A DNA stretch of 64,000 bases from Erythroxylum novogranatense (taxonomy: Eukaryota > Streptophyta > Magnoliopsida > Malpighiales > Erythroxylaceae). The stretch lies in NCBI GenBank assembly GCA_029891385.1, contig CM057228.1:27304714-27368713 (forward strand), written 5' to 3'. Made by a program: the position numbers and the translations under genes. This document shows, piece after piece, positions 46,762 through 59,491 of the stretch. Position 1 is the first letter of the stretch. Every line of letters begins with the position of its first letter. The notes under the pieces are model-generated. The model was not told the origin of the DNA. It saw only the letters and a list, made by a program, of their open reading frames with translations, and ran no database searches.

Positions 46762-47202
46762 CAGAAGATAATAATGCCACTTCTTGAACCGATAGGATAT
46801 CTAGCGAAGAGGCACAAAAATGAAATAGAGGAAACAATATACGTTAGGAATGTCTTGTGGTCCTGAACAAAGAATAAGAAAAGGAAGCACAAAAAATCAC
46901 TGAAATTCATAAACAATCACAGCAGTCAATTCAACGAAACGAAAAACATAACAACTCACTCGCTCCCAAGAGAAAGCAAAAACCGCCGAACCCGAGGACG
47001 CCCAGGAGATGAGTCACCTAAAGCGCCATAGAAACAGAGGAAAACGAAAACCACGCTCATAAGATCAAACACCACGGTCAACCTTGCTCAGAAAACTCTC
47101 GTGCTTCTCGGCCCGTTTAGCGATCTTAACGGCCTGTTTAGACACGATCTCCTTGGTTTGGTTCGCTTGTTTCGACAATAAATCCTTTGTGTGAGCCACT
47201 TT
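46762..47202 (-). pseudogene. Glycerophosphocholine acyltransferase (GPC1/DUF2838)-like gene fragment
   Basis: Three consecutive exons on the minus strand with proper GT-AG introns and phases: 47083-47202 ([20 protein letters not shown]), 46960-47017 (VTHLLGVLGFGGFCFLLGA) and 46762-46862 (RPQDIPNVYCFLYF ... FKKWHYYLL). These match the N-terminal part of the plant DUF2838 membrane protein family, to which glycerophosphocholine acyltransferase belongs. Exon 3 has TAG where the family has tryptophan (PLR-stop-ISYRFKK). The next expected exon, beginning around DFCYYAN, is absent downstream, and no convincing first coding exon is visible. It is a 5'-biased gene fragment, probably dead. A truncated transcript cannot be excluded. 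Confidence 0.8.
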
Positions 47203-47388
47203 CTACTCAAAGACAAAGCAAAACCGAACATGCCCAGATCACAAAACAGAAAAACAACAACAACCCAGAAAAAAGAAATCACAAACATGAGTACCGGCCA
47301 CGCAAATGTCAGCAATGAGAAGACAAAAAAACGGTAGAAAGTGGCTCGAGAGAGAGGGAAAAGGCGACGTCGGGTTGGGGGGGAGGGG

Positions 47389-47468
47389 AAGGAGATAGTC
47401 GGAGGTTTTGATAAAAGCAAGGCGAGGAAAGGAGATAGTCGGAGGTTTTAACAAAAGCAAGAGGGGAA
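47389..47468. repeat. 40-bp tandem duplication
   Basis: AAGGAGATAGTCGGAGGTTTT begins at 47389 and again at 47429, followed each time by a near-identical 'aaaagcaag' block. It lies upstream of the acyltransferase fragment. Confidence 0.85.
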
Positions 47469-47510
47469 TTAAAATACCAACACAGTCGTTTTACTCATGG
47501 AGCAATTCAT

Positions 47511-47735
47511 TGTTAGAATTTTGCGACATTTTTTTAAAAAATCGTCACATTTTCATTTTGTGATGTTTTTTCTTTAAAATATCGTAAAAGGTATAATATA
47601 TCCGTGACGTTTTATAAAATGTCATAAAAATGAAATCTTTTACGACGTTTTATAAAATATTACAAAATTTTTACACAATTTATAACATTTAAAAAAAAAA
47701 CGTTGCAAATTTTATTAAATTTTTGCAGTGAAAAT
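47511..47735. repeat. CACTA-like terminal region (candidate)
   Basis: Repeated ACGTTTTATAAAAT, GCGACATTTT, CGTCACATTTT and CGTTGCAAATTTT motifs in a short span, ending TTTTTGCAGTG (complement CACTGCAAAAA). This resembles subterminal repeats plus one terminus of a small CACTA derivative. The other end was not found. Confidence 0.35.
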
Positions 47736-48970
47736 TTAGAAACAAAATTTATCTCATAAAAGCTAATTATATTCCAATTGTATTTGATCGAACTTGACTT
47801 GATCTTAGACTTTTTATTTTGGAGCAAGGTGCGATTCGTCCCTTAATGTTTTACATAAAGTATAATATAGTCCCAACAATTATCTTTGTTGCCAGCTTTC
47901 ACCTTAACATTTGTAAAATGATATGATTTATACTCTCAAACTTAACTCTATTAGGTTTATTTTAAATGTTCCTCATGTTACCATTAACCTATAATATGAC
48001 ATGTTAGTTGTGCAATTTTGGTCACATGAATGAAATTTTTTAATTTTATTACTATTTTAAGACGAAAAGTGTAATTTGCGGCAAATTTGCCTTTTAATAT
48101 TGTTTATAAGGTCTAAGACAATCCCTACTGTCATCTTTAGTATCAATTTAGAGTTGAAAGTGTACAAAATAATAGTACTCACACCTTCAAACCTCATGTC
48201 GCTAGTTTTTTCATCAAATCCCCATTATGGTATCGTTAATTTATTAAAAAGTAAATAATATCGCTTTAATTTCTTATATTTTCCTAAAAAGGTATTATAT
48301 AACCTGTTCATAAAAAGCGATAAAGAAGATGATAAAAGTTGCATATGTAAAAGTAAACTTCACGTTTATCTTCCAAACTCATATTCTTTATTACAATAAA
48401 ATACACAATAAAATTATGTATTTAACTATCTATTTATCTTAAATATTTATTTTAATATTTATATAATATTATTTAATTTTTTTTATATATTTTAATATTT
48501 ATTTTAGATATTAGTTTTACTTATTTTATAATTCAAATAAAACATTTGGTTATATATATTTTGATTTATGTTTTATATAGTTTAAAATTATATAATAATC
48601 AATATATTGTGTTTTACATATTGTTTAATATACTTTAAATAATATTTATATGTATAAATAATTTTATTACAAAATAAATATAATTAAAATTAACAATACT
48701 TTTTATTTTTATGTTGCCAAACAGTCTAATGTATGAAGCTCTTTAAATTTTTTTTTTTAATAACAACCAAACAGTATTAGCTTCTTAAAAAAATTCTTTT
48801 TAGAAAAGTTCAACAAAAAATATTATACTGATATAAGTCAAACTAAACAGAGGCTGCTTTGGTTGAGGAGGAAAAAAATAAAACTCCTAGATTTGGGGCT
48901 ATCCGAGTTTGACAATTTTGGGTCGGGTTTCAACCAAGCACACTCCAATCCCAAATTCCAAGTTCCAACA
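47736..48970. other. AT-rich intergenic sequence before the P2 gene
   Basis: No gene seen; extreme AT content at 48400-48850. The last 100 bp is the presumed P2 promoter. Confidence 0.5.
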
Positions 48971-48978
48971 CTACGTAA

Positions 48979-48989
48979 AAGCCCTAACC
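48979..48989 (+). promoter_or_regulatory. Telo-box-like motif upstream of P2
   Basis: AAGCCCTAACC, one mismatch from the AAACCCTAA telo-box common in plant ribosomal protein promoters, 37 bp before the ATG. A pyrimidine tract (TCTCTCTCT) follows. Confidence 0.5.
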
Positions 48990-49025
48990 AGTCTCTCTCT
49001 GAGGCAGGGTGATTGAGAGCAAAAG

Positions 49026-49728
49026 ATGAAGGTGGTCGCCGCGTACTTGCTCGCCGTTTTGGGGGGCAACATCAGCCCTACCGCCAAAGACTTGAAGAAG
49101 ATTCTCGGATCCGGTACTTTTTTCTTTATTTTAGTTTTTGATGTTTTTATTATTTTCTTCGTATTGTCACGATTGTACATTTTAGAGTTACACATTGATA
49201 AGGTGTTGCATTGTTAAGTATCTAATGGCTGTTAATGTATTTGAATGCTATATATTCATTCATATATGTGTGTGTAGTTATTTGCACGTAAATGCTTGAG
49301 CTAACTGTATGAAAGAATTTGGTTATGAGAAATTGAGTTTATTATTTTCATTTTGATTGCAGTTGTAGCTGATGCTGATGATGACAGGATTGAGTTAATA
49401 TTGTCTCAAGTTGGTGGACATGATATTACGGAGCTGATTGCAGCTGGTAGGGAGAAGTTGGCTTCAGTTCCTTCTGGTAGTGGTGTTGCTGTTGCGGCAG
49501 CACCTGCTCCTGCTGGTGGAGGTGGGGTTGGAGGTGCTGCACCAGCTGCTGAAGCAAAGAAAGAGGAAAAGGTGGAAGAGAAGGAAGAGTCTGATGAGGT
49601 ACAATTTGTTTCCTTGATATGGTTGCATGCAAATCTTGGTTTTGTTATATCAGGATGAGTTTATTTTTTACCATTGCCTTTTTTCGTTTGATTTGCTGCA
49701 GGACATGGGTTTTAGTCTATTTGATTAA
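49026..49728 (+). CDS. 60S acidic ribosomal protein P2
   Basis: Exons 49026-49113, 49363-49598 and 49702-49728; GT-AG introns, phases agree, 116 residues. It starts MKVVAAYLLAVLGGN, continues TAKDLKKILGSV and VGGHDITELIAAGREKLASV, then the Ala/Gly/Pro hinge (VAAAPAPAGGGG), an acidic EEKEESDE stretch and the conserved stalk terminus DMGFSLFD. Length and all landmarks fit the P2 family. P2 pairs with P1 on P0 to form the lateral stalk of the cytosolic 60S subunit that recruits elongation factors. The tiny third exon encodes only the C-terminal octapeptide. No damage is seen, so it is probably a functional housekeeping gene. Confidence 0.97.
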
Positions 49729-50804
49729 GAATCTAATGGCTGATTTGTTGATGTCAAGACTCTTTTTTCGTTTTAGGTGATTGAGATCAGACTCTTTACA
49801 GAAGTGTAAAGTTTTGATTCAATCACAATACTTGAATCATTTCACTATTGAATGTACAAATAATTTAATGATGGGTTTAGATTCTTGATAGTTGATTTGA
49901 TTACTACTAGTTGGATTAACTAGCAATTAGGTGTGCTTGTGTTACCTAATTTAAATTGGCTTTTGACTGTTGGTGTCCTACACTTGGTTATTTGATTTGA
50001 AACATTAGCTCTCTTCGCAAGGACTAGTCTGCTCTCAGCTGGGTGAGCTCTATTATATTATGTTGTTAAAACCTGGATTTTAAACCCCTCAGTTGTCAGT
50101 TGATAATACGATGAGCTGAGGCTACCCTGTAAAAGAATCAGGATTATGTGTAGACTTATTGGTTTCACTTATCCATGTAATCTGAGGTGTTCACATTAAC
50201 ACTGAAAACGAAATACAGCTAGTTCAATGTACTGCAAACATTTAGACGGCATCTATTCCTGATAGGAACTGTAAATGTACATGTATATTTGGGATATAAC
50301 ATAATGAAAGAAATTCTAGCATGCAACACAAATTACAACATAGAAGAATGTATTGCATTGTGGTTTACAGGCTGAGTCAAGTAAGTTATATTATGTTCAG
50401 TCATTTTTATGTAATGTAATTTAGTCTCGATAAATCCCCGTGGTATGATAAAAATCTGCCTGTAAGAATAAGATGATGACATTGCTATAATGAAGTTGAA
50501 GATAAAGCTTATTTATGACTTTTCTTCAATCAAATCTTCCAAAGGATAGTAGGTACGCAATACAGTTGGACTAATGTTCTCATCAATGTATATCATCAAA
50601 CCAAAGCTGCAAACTTGACTTTTTAATGGCCAAGGTATCTTATATTAAGTTTTACTTACACGCCAAGGGAAAGAACAATTTAGTAGTTGGTCTAGGATTT
50701 TGAGAGCTGCAACCCGTGGATGTCTGATGCAGCAGGTGATGTGGTGTACTACTGACAGTGCATGAAAGATGTACATAACATGCACAGCAAAAGCAAGATG
50801 ATGA
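49729..50804. other. Convergent intergenic region between P2 and the MATE gene
   Basis: No additional gene. Presumably holds both 3' UTRs. Confidence 0.5.
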
Positions 50805-53800
50805 TCATGTTGTAGGCGACTGAAGGAAATCAGGGTTTACATCAACCAATCGCAAATTTTCCGGGACATCCTCCTGTAGAAACCACCAGGGACCATTTTT
50901 CGACATTAATCTGTCCAGAAACACACAATCATAGTTAAGCAAATATCAACAAGAACATTTATAAGGTTTGGACATTTTAATTAGAGCGGCAAGAACATTG
51001 ATAAATCTGGTTTTTAAGAAAGACGATGTCTAGTAAAAATTTGTATATTTCACTACCTCATATAGCCAGCAACGGTCCTCAATCCCATGAAAAGAGTTAA
51101 GCCAGACCAAACCCCAGAAAGTCCAAAAAACGAAGGTGTGTAGAGCATAAATGCGGAAGAAACTGCCGCAACTGCCATCTGTTTTGTTTGATATTAGAAC
51201 ATCGGCGTAGGTAAACTCAATAGGCTGAACTGATGTTAATTACATGAGGGGGCAGCTTACCATAGACCAAGCAGCATAAGAGAAATCTGATATACCATAA
51301 TGGAGACCATCGAAGATATAAGCAAGAGCATTGATCGGTTGGCTTGCGCTAACAAACTGTGGAATGTTGATAAAGGATTGGATTGGATTGGATTGAATAA
51401 TTTGTAATACCAGAAGAATATGAAGAATAAGAGATATACCAGTATCCCTGATCTGACAATTGCTAGTACCTCCGCGTCCTTAGTGAACAGAGTTGCTAAA
51501 GACCCAAATGATACACCCAACAGCAGAGCTAAGGAAAGACCGGTAATTAATCCTGTCTGAAGACAAATATAGGACAGACTCAGATATTGTATAACCAAGG
51601 ATGATCGAACATTGAAAAAAAAGAAAAAAAGAAAAAAAAACACTTTAATGAGCACAAACTGGGGAGATTAACATTTACCTTTAGAGCAAAGAAAGTGATT
51701 TGTTTTATTGTTCTGTAGTCACCTTTTGCAGAAGAACTTGCAATAAGGGCCTGTAAAAGGAAAATGTACTTTCAAATTGAGGGATGGTGCAGTCTCAGAT
51801 CTTAATAACAGGCTCCAGTTAGTGAGGCTGAAGGTGACTGAGATTGAACCTTGTGAATTAGCTGAAATATTAGCTTTTCAAGTGATAAACCTGAACTGAA
51901 ATGAACTGGAATTGAACTTACTTGACCCGATGCACCTTGAGCATCTGCTAGGAGCGAAACTGATAACCAAACCTGCAGACAGATTTGATGAGCTGCCATG
52001 GCCAAAGCTCCTTGACGGGCTGCCATTGATGTGCTCAACGTTATTGTCATCACAGCAGCTAGAGTTCTCCCGAGAAGAAAACCGCCTAAGATAGAAATAC
52101 TTTTGTCTTTCAGATTATCTTCTTAATAAACCACGAGTTCAAGGACATGATACAAGAAACAGAAATTCGAGCATGAATGACCAACTAGTTTACTAATTCT
52201 ATATCTCATTAAGCTGCCTGATGAAGGCAGAATTCAGGGCAATTCCAACAGGATGCTTGAATAATTACACCTAGAAGTTAAGTGCATCGTATCATATTCT
52301 AAAGACCTGAATAACTACAATATATTTTCACCATATCTCAATCAGTCACATGACATCTGAAAACACTCACCAGATCTTAGGTAGCAACCGAAATGCATGT
52401 TCCGGATATTGGGAAGTGACAACACCGTTCTCTTGTTAAGATGCCAAATCATCATAAATGTAACGACGTATCTGAAAAGTATGATCTATAGCTGTTTATA
52501 TCAAGTTTACAAGTAGTAACAATGAAATGAGGGATGAGGTACAGAAGGCACCTACTGGGATATAACAGTAGAAATAGCAGCACCAGTTACGCCCAATTTA
52601 GACGCATACATTAATAAAGGAAACAAGAATACAGCTGAAAAGTTGCCAAACCCTGCAGATTAATCATGTACAGAGCAACTGGTGAGATTAAAACAGCCAA
52701 ATAAAGCTTGATTATCAGGATTGAAGCAACTACAACTTCATAGTCAAACAGTATTATTATAAAATCAAGGAGTAGTCAATGTCTCTGAAGCTAAATCTTC
52801 ATAGACATCAATCCTAATTGTTAGTCATCTTGGTTATACTTGGTTATATCAATGTTTTATGGGATTTTCTTTTCCAGTCAATTTCACCGCTAAGCCATAT
52901 TTTTATGCATCAAAGGTCCAAGTAACCAAAAACTTAAAGAAGGTCAATTAGATGCTTGCCTAGACAGAAGACAGGAGTCTTTGTATCCTTAAACCCTCGG
53001 AAGATACCCTGAATTGCTAGAGTAACCACAACAGCAGGAGCACCAAGTGCTCTGAGCTTGAGAAATCTCTCAGCTGGAATTCGCATTGGAGAAGCCTGTT
53101 CAGAATACGAGTATGAGAAAACACCAAGTCCACCTTGGAAATGGAAAGAGGTTCAGACGAAATTCAAAATACCATAACAAAGAGAAAGATATTCAGGACG
53201 ATGTATCAATATAATGCAATACCTGAAAATAAAATAGAGAAATTTAGAAGTGGAAAATGGAAGCTCTGAAAAGCACTGTTTTTAAAAATGGACAACTATG
53301 GGGATTGCTTACAGGTGATATCCCCATCACTTGAAGAAAAAAGCCGGATCCGAAGTACATAGACAAAGCCTCGAATACACCAATTCCTAATGCTAAAACT
53401 AAGGCTGTTGAGATCGAAGGCAGTGACTTTCTTTCACACATTTCATCCATGTGACTTCCAACCCCTGCATGATAAAATGATGCCAACAGAAGAAATTGCA
53501 TTGTCAGTTCCTTCTTTTCACATGCATTCAAGATTTCACTTGAAGCTAACCAAACACCAATACCTGATGTGGACTTGCCAGCACTCCTTGCAATATCTTC
53601 GGCCACAAATGAAGTAGCAACACTAAGGAGAGGTATATTGAAAACTTTTGATAGGATGTTGAAGATCGACATAGACACACCAGCTGATGCCAACTCCAGA
53701 GGCCCTGTTGGAACAGGAAAATTTGAAAGCTTCTTTACTAATTACCATCTATAGTTTAAATCTGTGTGTAGTAAAGAAATCGCAGTAAGTAGCCAATACT

Positions 53801-54646
53801 AAAAGAGAAACAGAACATGTGACAATGGTTGGACTATGCAACATTACTGTTAGATTATGCAGTAGAATTTCAGTGATATATCAGTTCAGCAAACTTAGAC
53901 AGAGACCTCCTAATTGGACCTTATAGTATTATGACCAAGAACAGATATATTGCCATATTTTCATAAGAAATGATTTGAGAAGTGGAATCACCGAAAAACT
54001 TACCCAATCTGCCTACGTAAGCTGTTTCCATCAGCTGTGCTAAGGGCTCAATCGCTTGTCCAGCAATTGCAGGTAAAGAAAGCATTATAAGCTCAGTTTG
54101 CACACTTTGCGGGTGAGATTGACTGGTTATCATGGAGTCACTACGAGCCAATCAGAAATTTTGTGAGTACAAAAAAAGATCATTGATGTTCTTATCAGGA
54201 CAAACATTTTATTGCCAATAGAAAAGGTTGATGCAACCTGATTCCATTTAATTTAATGACAGTGTCGCTAAAACTTCGTTACTGGTCACTAAAACTTCAT
54301 TACTGTATATACAATCATGAAAATGCGTGGATAAAAGGAATGCAGAGGCAACTTACAAAGTTCCCTTGCTTAGAGATCTTCCACAATTGGAAGTGAAACT
54401 CTCCTCCAGACCGGGTAGCTTCAAGCAGTATTCTGCAGTTTGCTGATCACCGATTGACCCGCAACACTTTGCAACACTGGTGGATCTGAATCCCCTTGCG
54501 TTGAAACCATCAAAGAGCTGATTATGAGGAGCTTTTGTTGCATCTTTCAAAAGAAAAGCTTTGCTCCATTTCTTCAATTCCCTTCTTTCGCATTGTTTAC
54601 CAGTAATTCCGCAAAATGGCGCACCATTCAATTTAACAGCCGTCAT
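50805..54646 (-). CDS. DTX45-like: MATE transporter, chloroplast type (DETOXIFICATION 45-like)
   Basis: Complete 13-exon gene (minus): 54357-54646, 54004-54140, 53564-53704, 53313-53464, 52960-53095, 52556-52652, 52371-52471, 51922-52085, 51679-51750, 51440-51556, 51261-51356, 51057-51178, 50805-50910. Phases agree; 576 residues. The first exon encodes about 95 residues rich in S/T/K/R, a likely plastid transit peptide. MatE domains follow: LPAIAGQAIEPLAQLMETAY, ELASAGVSMSIFN, GIFRGFKDTKTPV, STSMAARQGALAMAAHQIC, YIFDGLHYGISDF and GLSGVWSGLTLFMGLR, consistent with 12 membrane helices. It matches the EDS5/DTX44-47 branch, best DTX45. Such proteins exchange organic anions or small metabolites for cations; the substrate here is unknown. 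The intron after exon 5 has a GC donor. Looks intact. Confidence 0.93.
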
Positions 54647-55560
54647 AGATGCTGATCAATAGACTGGCCTTGCAGTTAAAAGAACAGATACAAAGGTCCA
54701 GGTGATCTGTATAGCATGAACGAACAGTGTGAATCAACATTACATGTCCTAGCAAGACAGGATAAAGAAGATGTGATAACAAATTGATGGCTCCAACATT
54801 TGGTTACTGAAAACAGGTAAACCCATGTTTGCAGTCCTTGGCTATATTATGATACCAGAACAGAAGATACAACCATGACCTAACAGATTATAGTCGTGAA
54901 ATCCTAGCAACACCCAGTATTTATAAAGGAATAAAAACCGCATTTGGCCGTTGTTTAGGGAGCATCCAGATTGAAATATGAGAAAATGGAACATTAAATG
55001 GCTCAAATGTATACCTTATATGTACAAAAATTTGACAGAATCTGCTTATTGTCTCTTTTTCAGAGGCTGAACAGATAATATCCCAACTTGGATTGGGTTG
55101 CAACACAAAGATGAAACAATGTGGATAATTTACTTGCCTCAGGACTTGGAGGGGCAAGGAGCTTGCAGAGAAGCTTAACCAAACTGCTAAAAATGTGGCT
55201 GTCCTTATAAAAAGAACTAAACAAAGGTAACTAGACAAAAGTTTCCTCTTTCTCGGCATCAAAATATTACCGTGGGCTTTGGTTGGTACCATTTGTGCAC
55301 GTTGATTGTTGGGTAGGTAACATATGTGGAAATAGAGAAAAGAGACTGTCGGGTCCATCTTGGCTTAATTATTTTGCTTCCTGTCAAGTAATTGTAATCA
55401 TTCTTGTCATTAACAGTATCAAAGCTTCAATCTTTGAGTGGTTATAACTTTGATGAATTAGGGGATTCTGCTTGAAGTGCTCTGTCACTTACAGGGCACC
55501 CACCTCAAGAATTATTAAAACGCCATAAATGGGAGGGGGGGAGAGAGAGAGGAGAAGAAA
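54647..55560 (-). promoter_or_regulatory. Upstream region of the MATE gene
   Basis: No separate gene recognised. Expected to hold the 5' UTR and promoter. A minus-strand ORF at 54921-55358 has no recognisable domain. Confidence 0.35.
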
Positions 55561-56479
55561 ATGAACCCCAACTACCATGAGAGTGACAACAAAGGTTGTC
55601 ATTTCTCCAGCCAAGCGCTTTTTTATCATCCTCAGAATTTAGGAACTCCCACATGGGACATTCCAATCAGTGGACCTCGAGCCTTTTCCATGTGCGCTTA
55701 AACAACTACCTCAGGCACTGGTCGTTTGTCGGTCACAGAGTTTTCCTCAGTCCTGTAGTGCTAATGGGGGCTACAATAATTGGTAAACTCATTGCCATTG
55801 TTGAAAGATTTCTAATTTAGAGAAACTTGGGTCTCCTCCAAGTCCAACTATATGAAAAGCTTCCTTGCTATACTGTTAAAAGAATATTTGGTTAACCATA
55901 AGAAACATTACACTTTGTAAGGGAAACGTATGCAAGTTCTTCGCCATACTACTGATGTTAGACAAAAGTTTTGGCAAAGCTCCTCTATCCGTAAAAACAT
56001 GGCATCAGTTACATATTCAAAACTGTTTATCATTACTGTCCAGTACGGCGTAGAAAAGGTTTTGGGTCTTAGAATTGCATCGCCACGTACTGGAACTTAG
56101 AAAGGCAGTCCATTTTGAATTAATGAACCTTTTCTTTTATATTTGAAAGGAAAGCAACGTCGTAGTCGCTCCCAAATTATTGGAACGAGGTGGCGTGCTG
56201 TCCAAAGGCAGATGTCATTTCACTTCCGAATCTTGCCAAGATATGGTTGGGATCCACTTGAGGATTTTTCAATTAATTCATGAATTATTGGTGTGGGAAG
56301 AGGGTGGAAAGAAACGTAACTCATTAAATCATTTAGGTCTTAAAGACTTAGTTGATCATTTTGAATGCTTGGAGATTTGAAAAATCTAGAATTCCAGGAG
56401 CCATACTTTAAATTTAAAAAATCTACAATTTCTTGGCTCGAAGAACCCAAAAGATAAAAAACATTGAAAATAGTAAAGA
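55561..56479. other. Intergenic sequence
   Basis: No gene or clear repeat recognised; begins next to a short (GA)n tract near 55541-55553. Confidence 0.4.
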
Positions 56480-57421
56480 CCATATTTGAACGAGGGGTTA
56501 ATAATGGAATGAGATAAAATGTAACACACTTTCATTATTTAGTTAAGGGTTTCATAATGAAGTAAAACGAAATAGAATAGAAACGGAGATTTTTATGTTA
56601 CGTTTCATTTCATTCTAAACAGTGAAAATAAAAAACTTTCGATTCGAAGGATTTATGATGGAACGTAAACTAATAAATATATACTACTTAATATACCCTC
56701 AATAATTTTTCTTAATACTAATTATTTCTTTTAACCCTAACCATCTTTTCCCAGACTCATTTATTACGGCCCATAAAAATTGTATAAATTAATAATATTT
56801 TATATTATTTCTCCTTGCCCTAATAATAATAATTTTATATTGTTAATAACAAATTGTATATAATTAATAATAAAATAAAATTTTATTAATGAAAATAGAA
56901 AATTATATAAAAATTATTCTTTAATTGTTTGTATATATTTCTATATAAATAAAATATAAATAAATTATTTTAAATATAAATCACATTTAATATAATAAAA
57001 TAAAATTTATTAAATAATTAATAATAAAATTTTATATAATTAATAATAAATTGTATATAATTAATAATAAAATAATAAAACTTTTATTAAAATTTTATTA
57101 TTTTAAAATAGAAAATATATAAAAATTAGTTGTCATGGTTGTGACTTGAACTGTGACTTTTTAATTGGACATGATTTCTGTTTTAAAATCATAGCGTTAA
57201 ACCTCCTGTAACAACTATTTTAATATCAGGAATATAATAGTCATTTATTATACATTACATTCCATTTCATCTATTTTTCAAACAACATTTCACTACATTA
57301 CATTATGTACCCTTTCATCTCTCCAAACAATATTTCACTATATTACATTCCATTCCTTTATAAATCGTTCCGTTTTGTTCCATTACATTCCATTAATTAA
57401 CATCAAACCAAATAGGCCCAA
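56480..57421. repeat. AT-rich MITE candidate
   Basis: The left edge reads CATATTTGAACGAGGGG then 'ttaataatggaatgagataaaatg'. The complement of the right edge reads GGGCCTATTTGGTTTGATG then 'ttaattaatggaatgtaatgg'. These are similar imperfect inverted ends about 40 bp long, around an extremely AT-rich core of about 850 bp. Target duplication not established. Confidence 0.45.
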
Positions 57422-58140
57422 AGGAAATAACTTTTTTAGGATTTGATTTAACTATGCACCCCACCCATTTCTAGTTTCCGAACTTCAGAGATCATTGGGA
57501 TGGAAACTGGTACGTTGTTTTTCCAATCGACTGATGCCTGGATTAGAGGTTTAACAGGAGCCCTTAGCATTTTCAAGCTTAAGTCACTGCTAACAATTGA
57601 AAAAATATTCATGAAAAACCCTTTCTTGATAAATAGGGATGGATAAATAGGTTTATCTGTTGTATTTCCGACACTTCTGAAGTTTCCAAAACATGAAGGT
57701 ATAGGATTTTATATTCTTATTATTTTCGTGATATACCATCTTAATATGATAATTCGCTAACTGTGAAATACAGTTAAAGATATTATATAAGAGTATCTGC
57801 CAAACTTGTAATTCACAACGAAAGAAAAACTTTTAAATTTATCAGTTGCCTTTAATTGCATTCAGAATTTGTTACAAAGGTATTACAAACCCATAATTTC
57901 AATTAGAGGCACCTTGATATGTATACAATTGATCAGTGAAGTATTTGGTCATACATATAAGTTTCAACTTGAGATTTTGGGTAAATTATAGTTTTTTTAA
58001 TGAGGGTAAATTATAGTTTAAAACATAAGTTTTACTAAATTTTATAGTACTTGTTAATTGCAAATTATATCAAATAGATATATTATTTTAATTTATTGTA
58101 AATATAGATAATAATTTATTATACTATTAACATTGGTTTT
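57422..58140. other. AT-rich intergenic sequence
   Basis: Nothing recognised. Confidence 0.4.
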
Positions 58141-58149
58141 TTCCCCGAA

Positions 58150-59480
58150 AACTAGTAGATTTCATTAATAAACATTTATTTACACAACTAAGTATGCAAC
58201 TGTACTAGTATAATACAAAAGAACTAGATTACAAGGTCATAAGGGTCCCTGTGATTAGCCTAGTCCAATTCCTATCTCCTCCTTATGCTAGTAGTTAAGT
58301 TATCTGCAATTCAACTCGTTAACAGGTTGAGTCAGGTTTAGAGCGTCACCTTCTGAAGAATCTACTCCGCACTCCTACTTCGTTGTCTGAAAATCTTGTT
58401 CCTTTCTTTCCAAACTTGGCAAACCATTGGGGCCTAGCTTATCTTAAGTACTTTGTAATCTGTCTGGTTTCCCATCCTCACTTTCACTAAATAATTGATA
58501 GTTTCCTTCCCATGAATTAGTTGAATAATAAGTGTTTATAGTTGCTTGCAGCCTCTCCAAATCTACTTTATATAGCTAAACTTGATCATAATATGTTCCA
58601 AACTTTTCAGTTCCACACAACACAACTTACAACTCAAAGAACTAATGTCAAACTTGAGTTTGTCCTTTGTAGGTAATCCTTCCCTCTTCCCAACCAAAAG
58701 ATAAGTGAATGTGCAGGTCTAACATCTTTATTCCAAACTAGTGCAACCCAATTCACACTAGTTTGTTGATTTTGCTGCAAAAAGAATTTGTAGTTCTTAA
58801 TGTTAAACTGACTTAATTTTTCAACCAACAAACTTGATTTCGCCTTGTTTCGCCTGTTGGCATCTTGGTGCTTAGTTCAAAATGAGATCAGCCCCTCTGT
58901 TTCTATGAAAAGGTCAAATTCACTAGTTATTTCTTATAAAATTGCTAACTTTGGTTTCAAACTCACCAGTCTTCTCAAATGTTGCAACTTCATGACCTTG
59001 TATAGAGGTCTCCTGCAATGCCATTAGTCAAACCAAAAAAGAGTTTCATTACCATCCCCAATTTCAAGGAGCACCAGGCTTTGTATCCATTGTCTTGTAT
59101 TTAAGATTTCCTTGAGGATCCTCAATTTTTCTTGCTTTAACTTCAATGTCCAAATGTTTTAGTTTTTGATGATCACATTATGGATCGATTTCTCCCATAA
59201 GTCTTACTTTCAACTACGCAACCACTATATATTCTTAGCTAGACATGCCTTATTGAGCTCCCTTGAAGAATGTAATCCCAATCCCCTCGCTCTTTTGATC
59301 TACATAGTTTCCTCCAACTAATCTTTGCTTTAGATCTTCCTTGATTTGAGACATTCCATAGAAACTCCCTTAGTCATCTGTTCACTTCCTTGAGTATGCT
59401 TTTGGGTATAGGAAGATGATTGAGCCAATAGTTTGTGATGCTACTTAGGATTGATTGTATTAGGAGGAGCCTACCTCTAT
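58150..59480 (-). pseudogene. LINE retrotransposon 3' fragment (RT thumb and zf-RVT)
   Basis: Read on the minus strand, broken frames show SILSSITNYWLNHLPIPKSI-like and QGLWNVSNQ-like sequence (about 59470-59330), typical of the region after the reverse transcriptase palm in plant L1 LINEs. Then comes NWVALVWNKDVRPAHSLIFW (about 58760-58700), the zf-RVT domain, followed by further traces (LEHIMIKFSY, IWRGCKQL). The minus-strand 3' end near 58130 is A-rich. The 5' end is cut where the Athila LTR begins (59492). Many stops are present. Confidence 0.7.
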
Positions 59481-59491
59481 AGCTAAGGAAC

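Noticed and set aside
54921..55358. 145-codon minus-strand ORF upstream of the MATE gene
   Set aside because: No recognisable domain; more likely promoter or UTR sequence.
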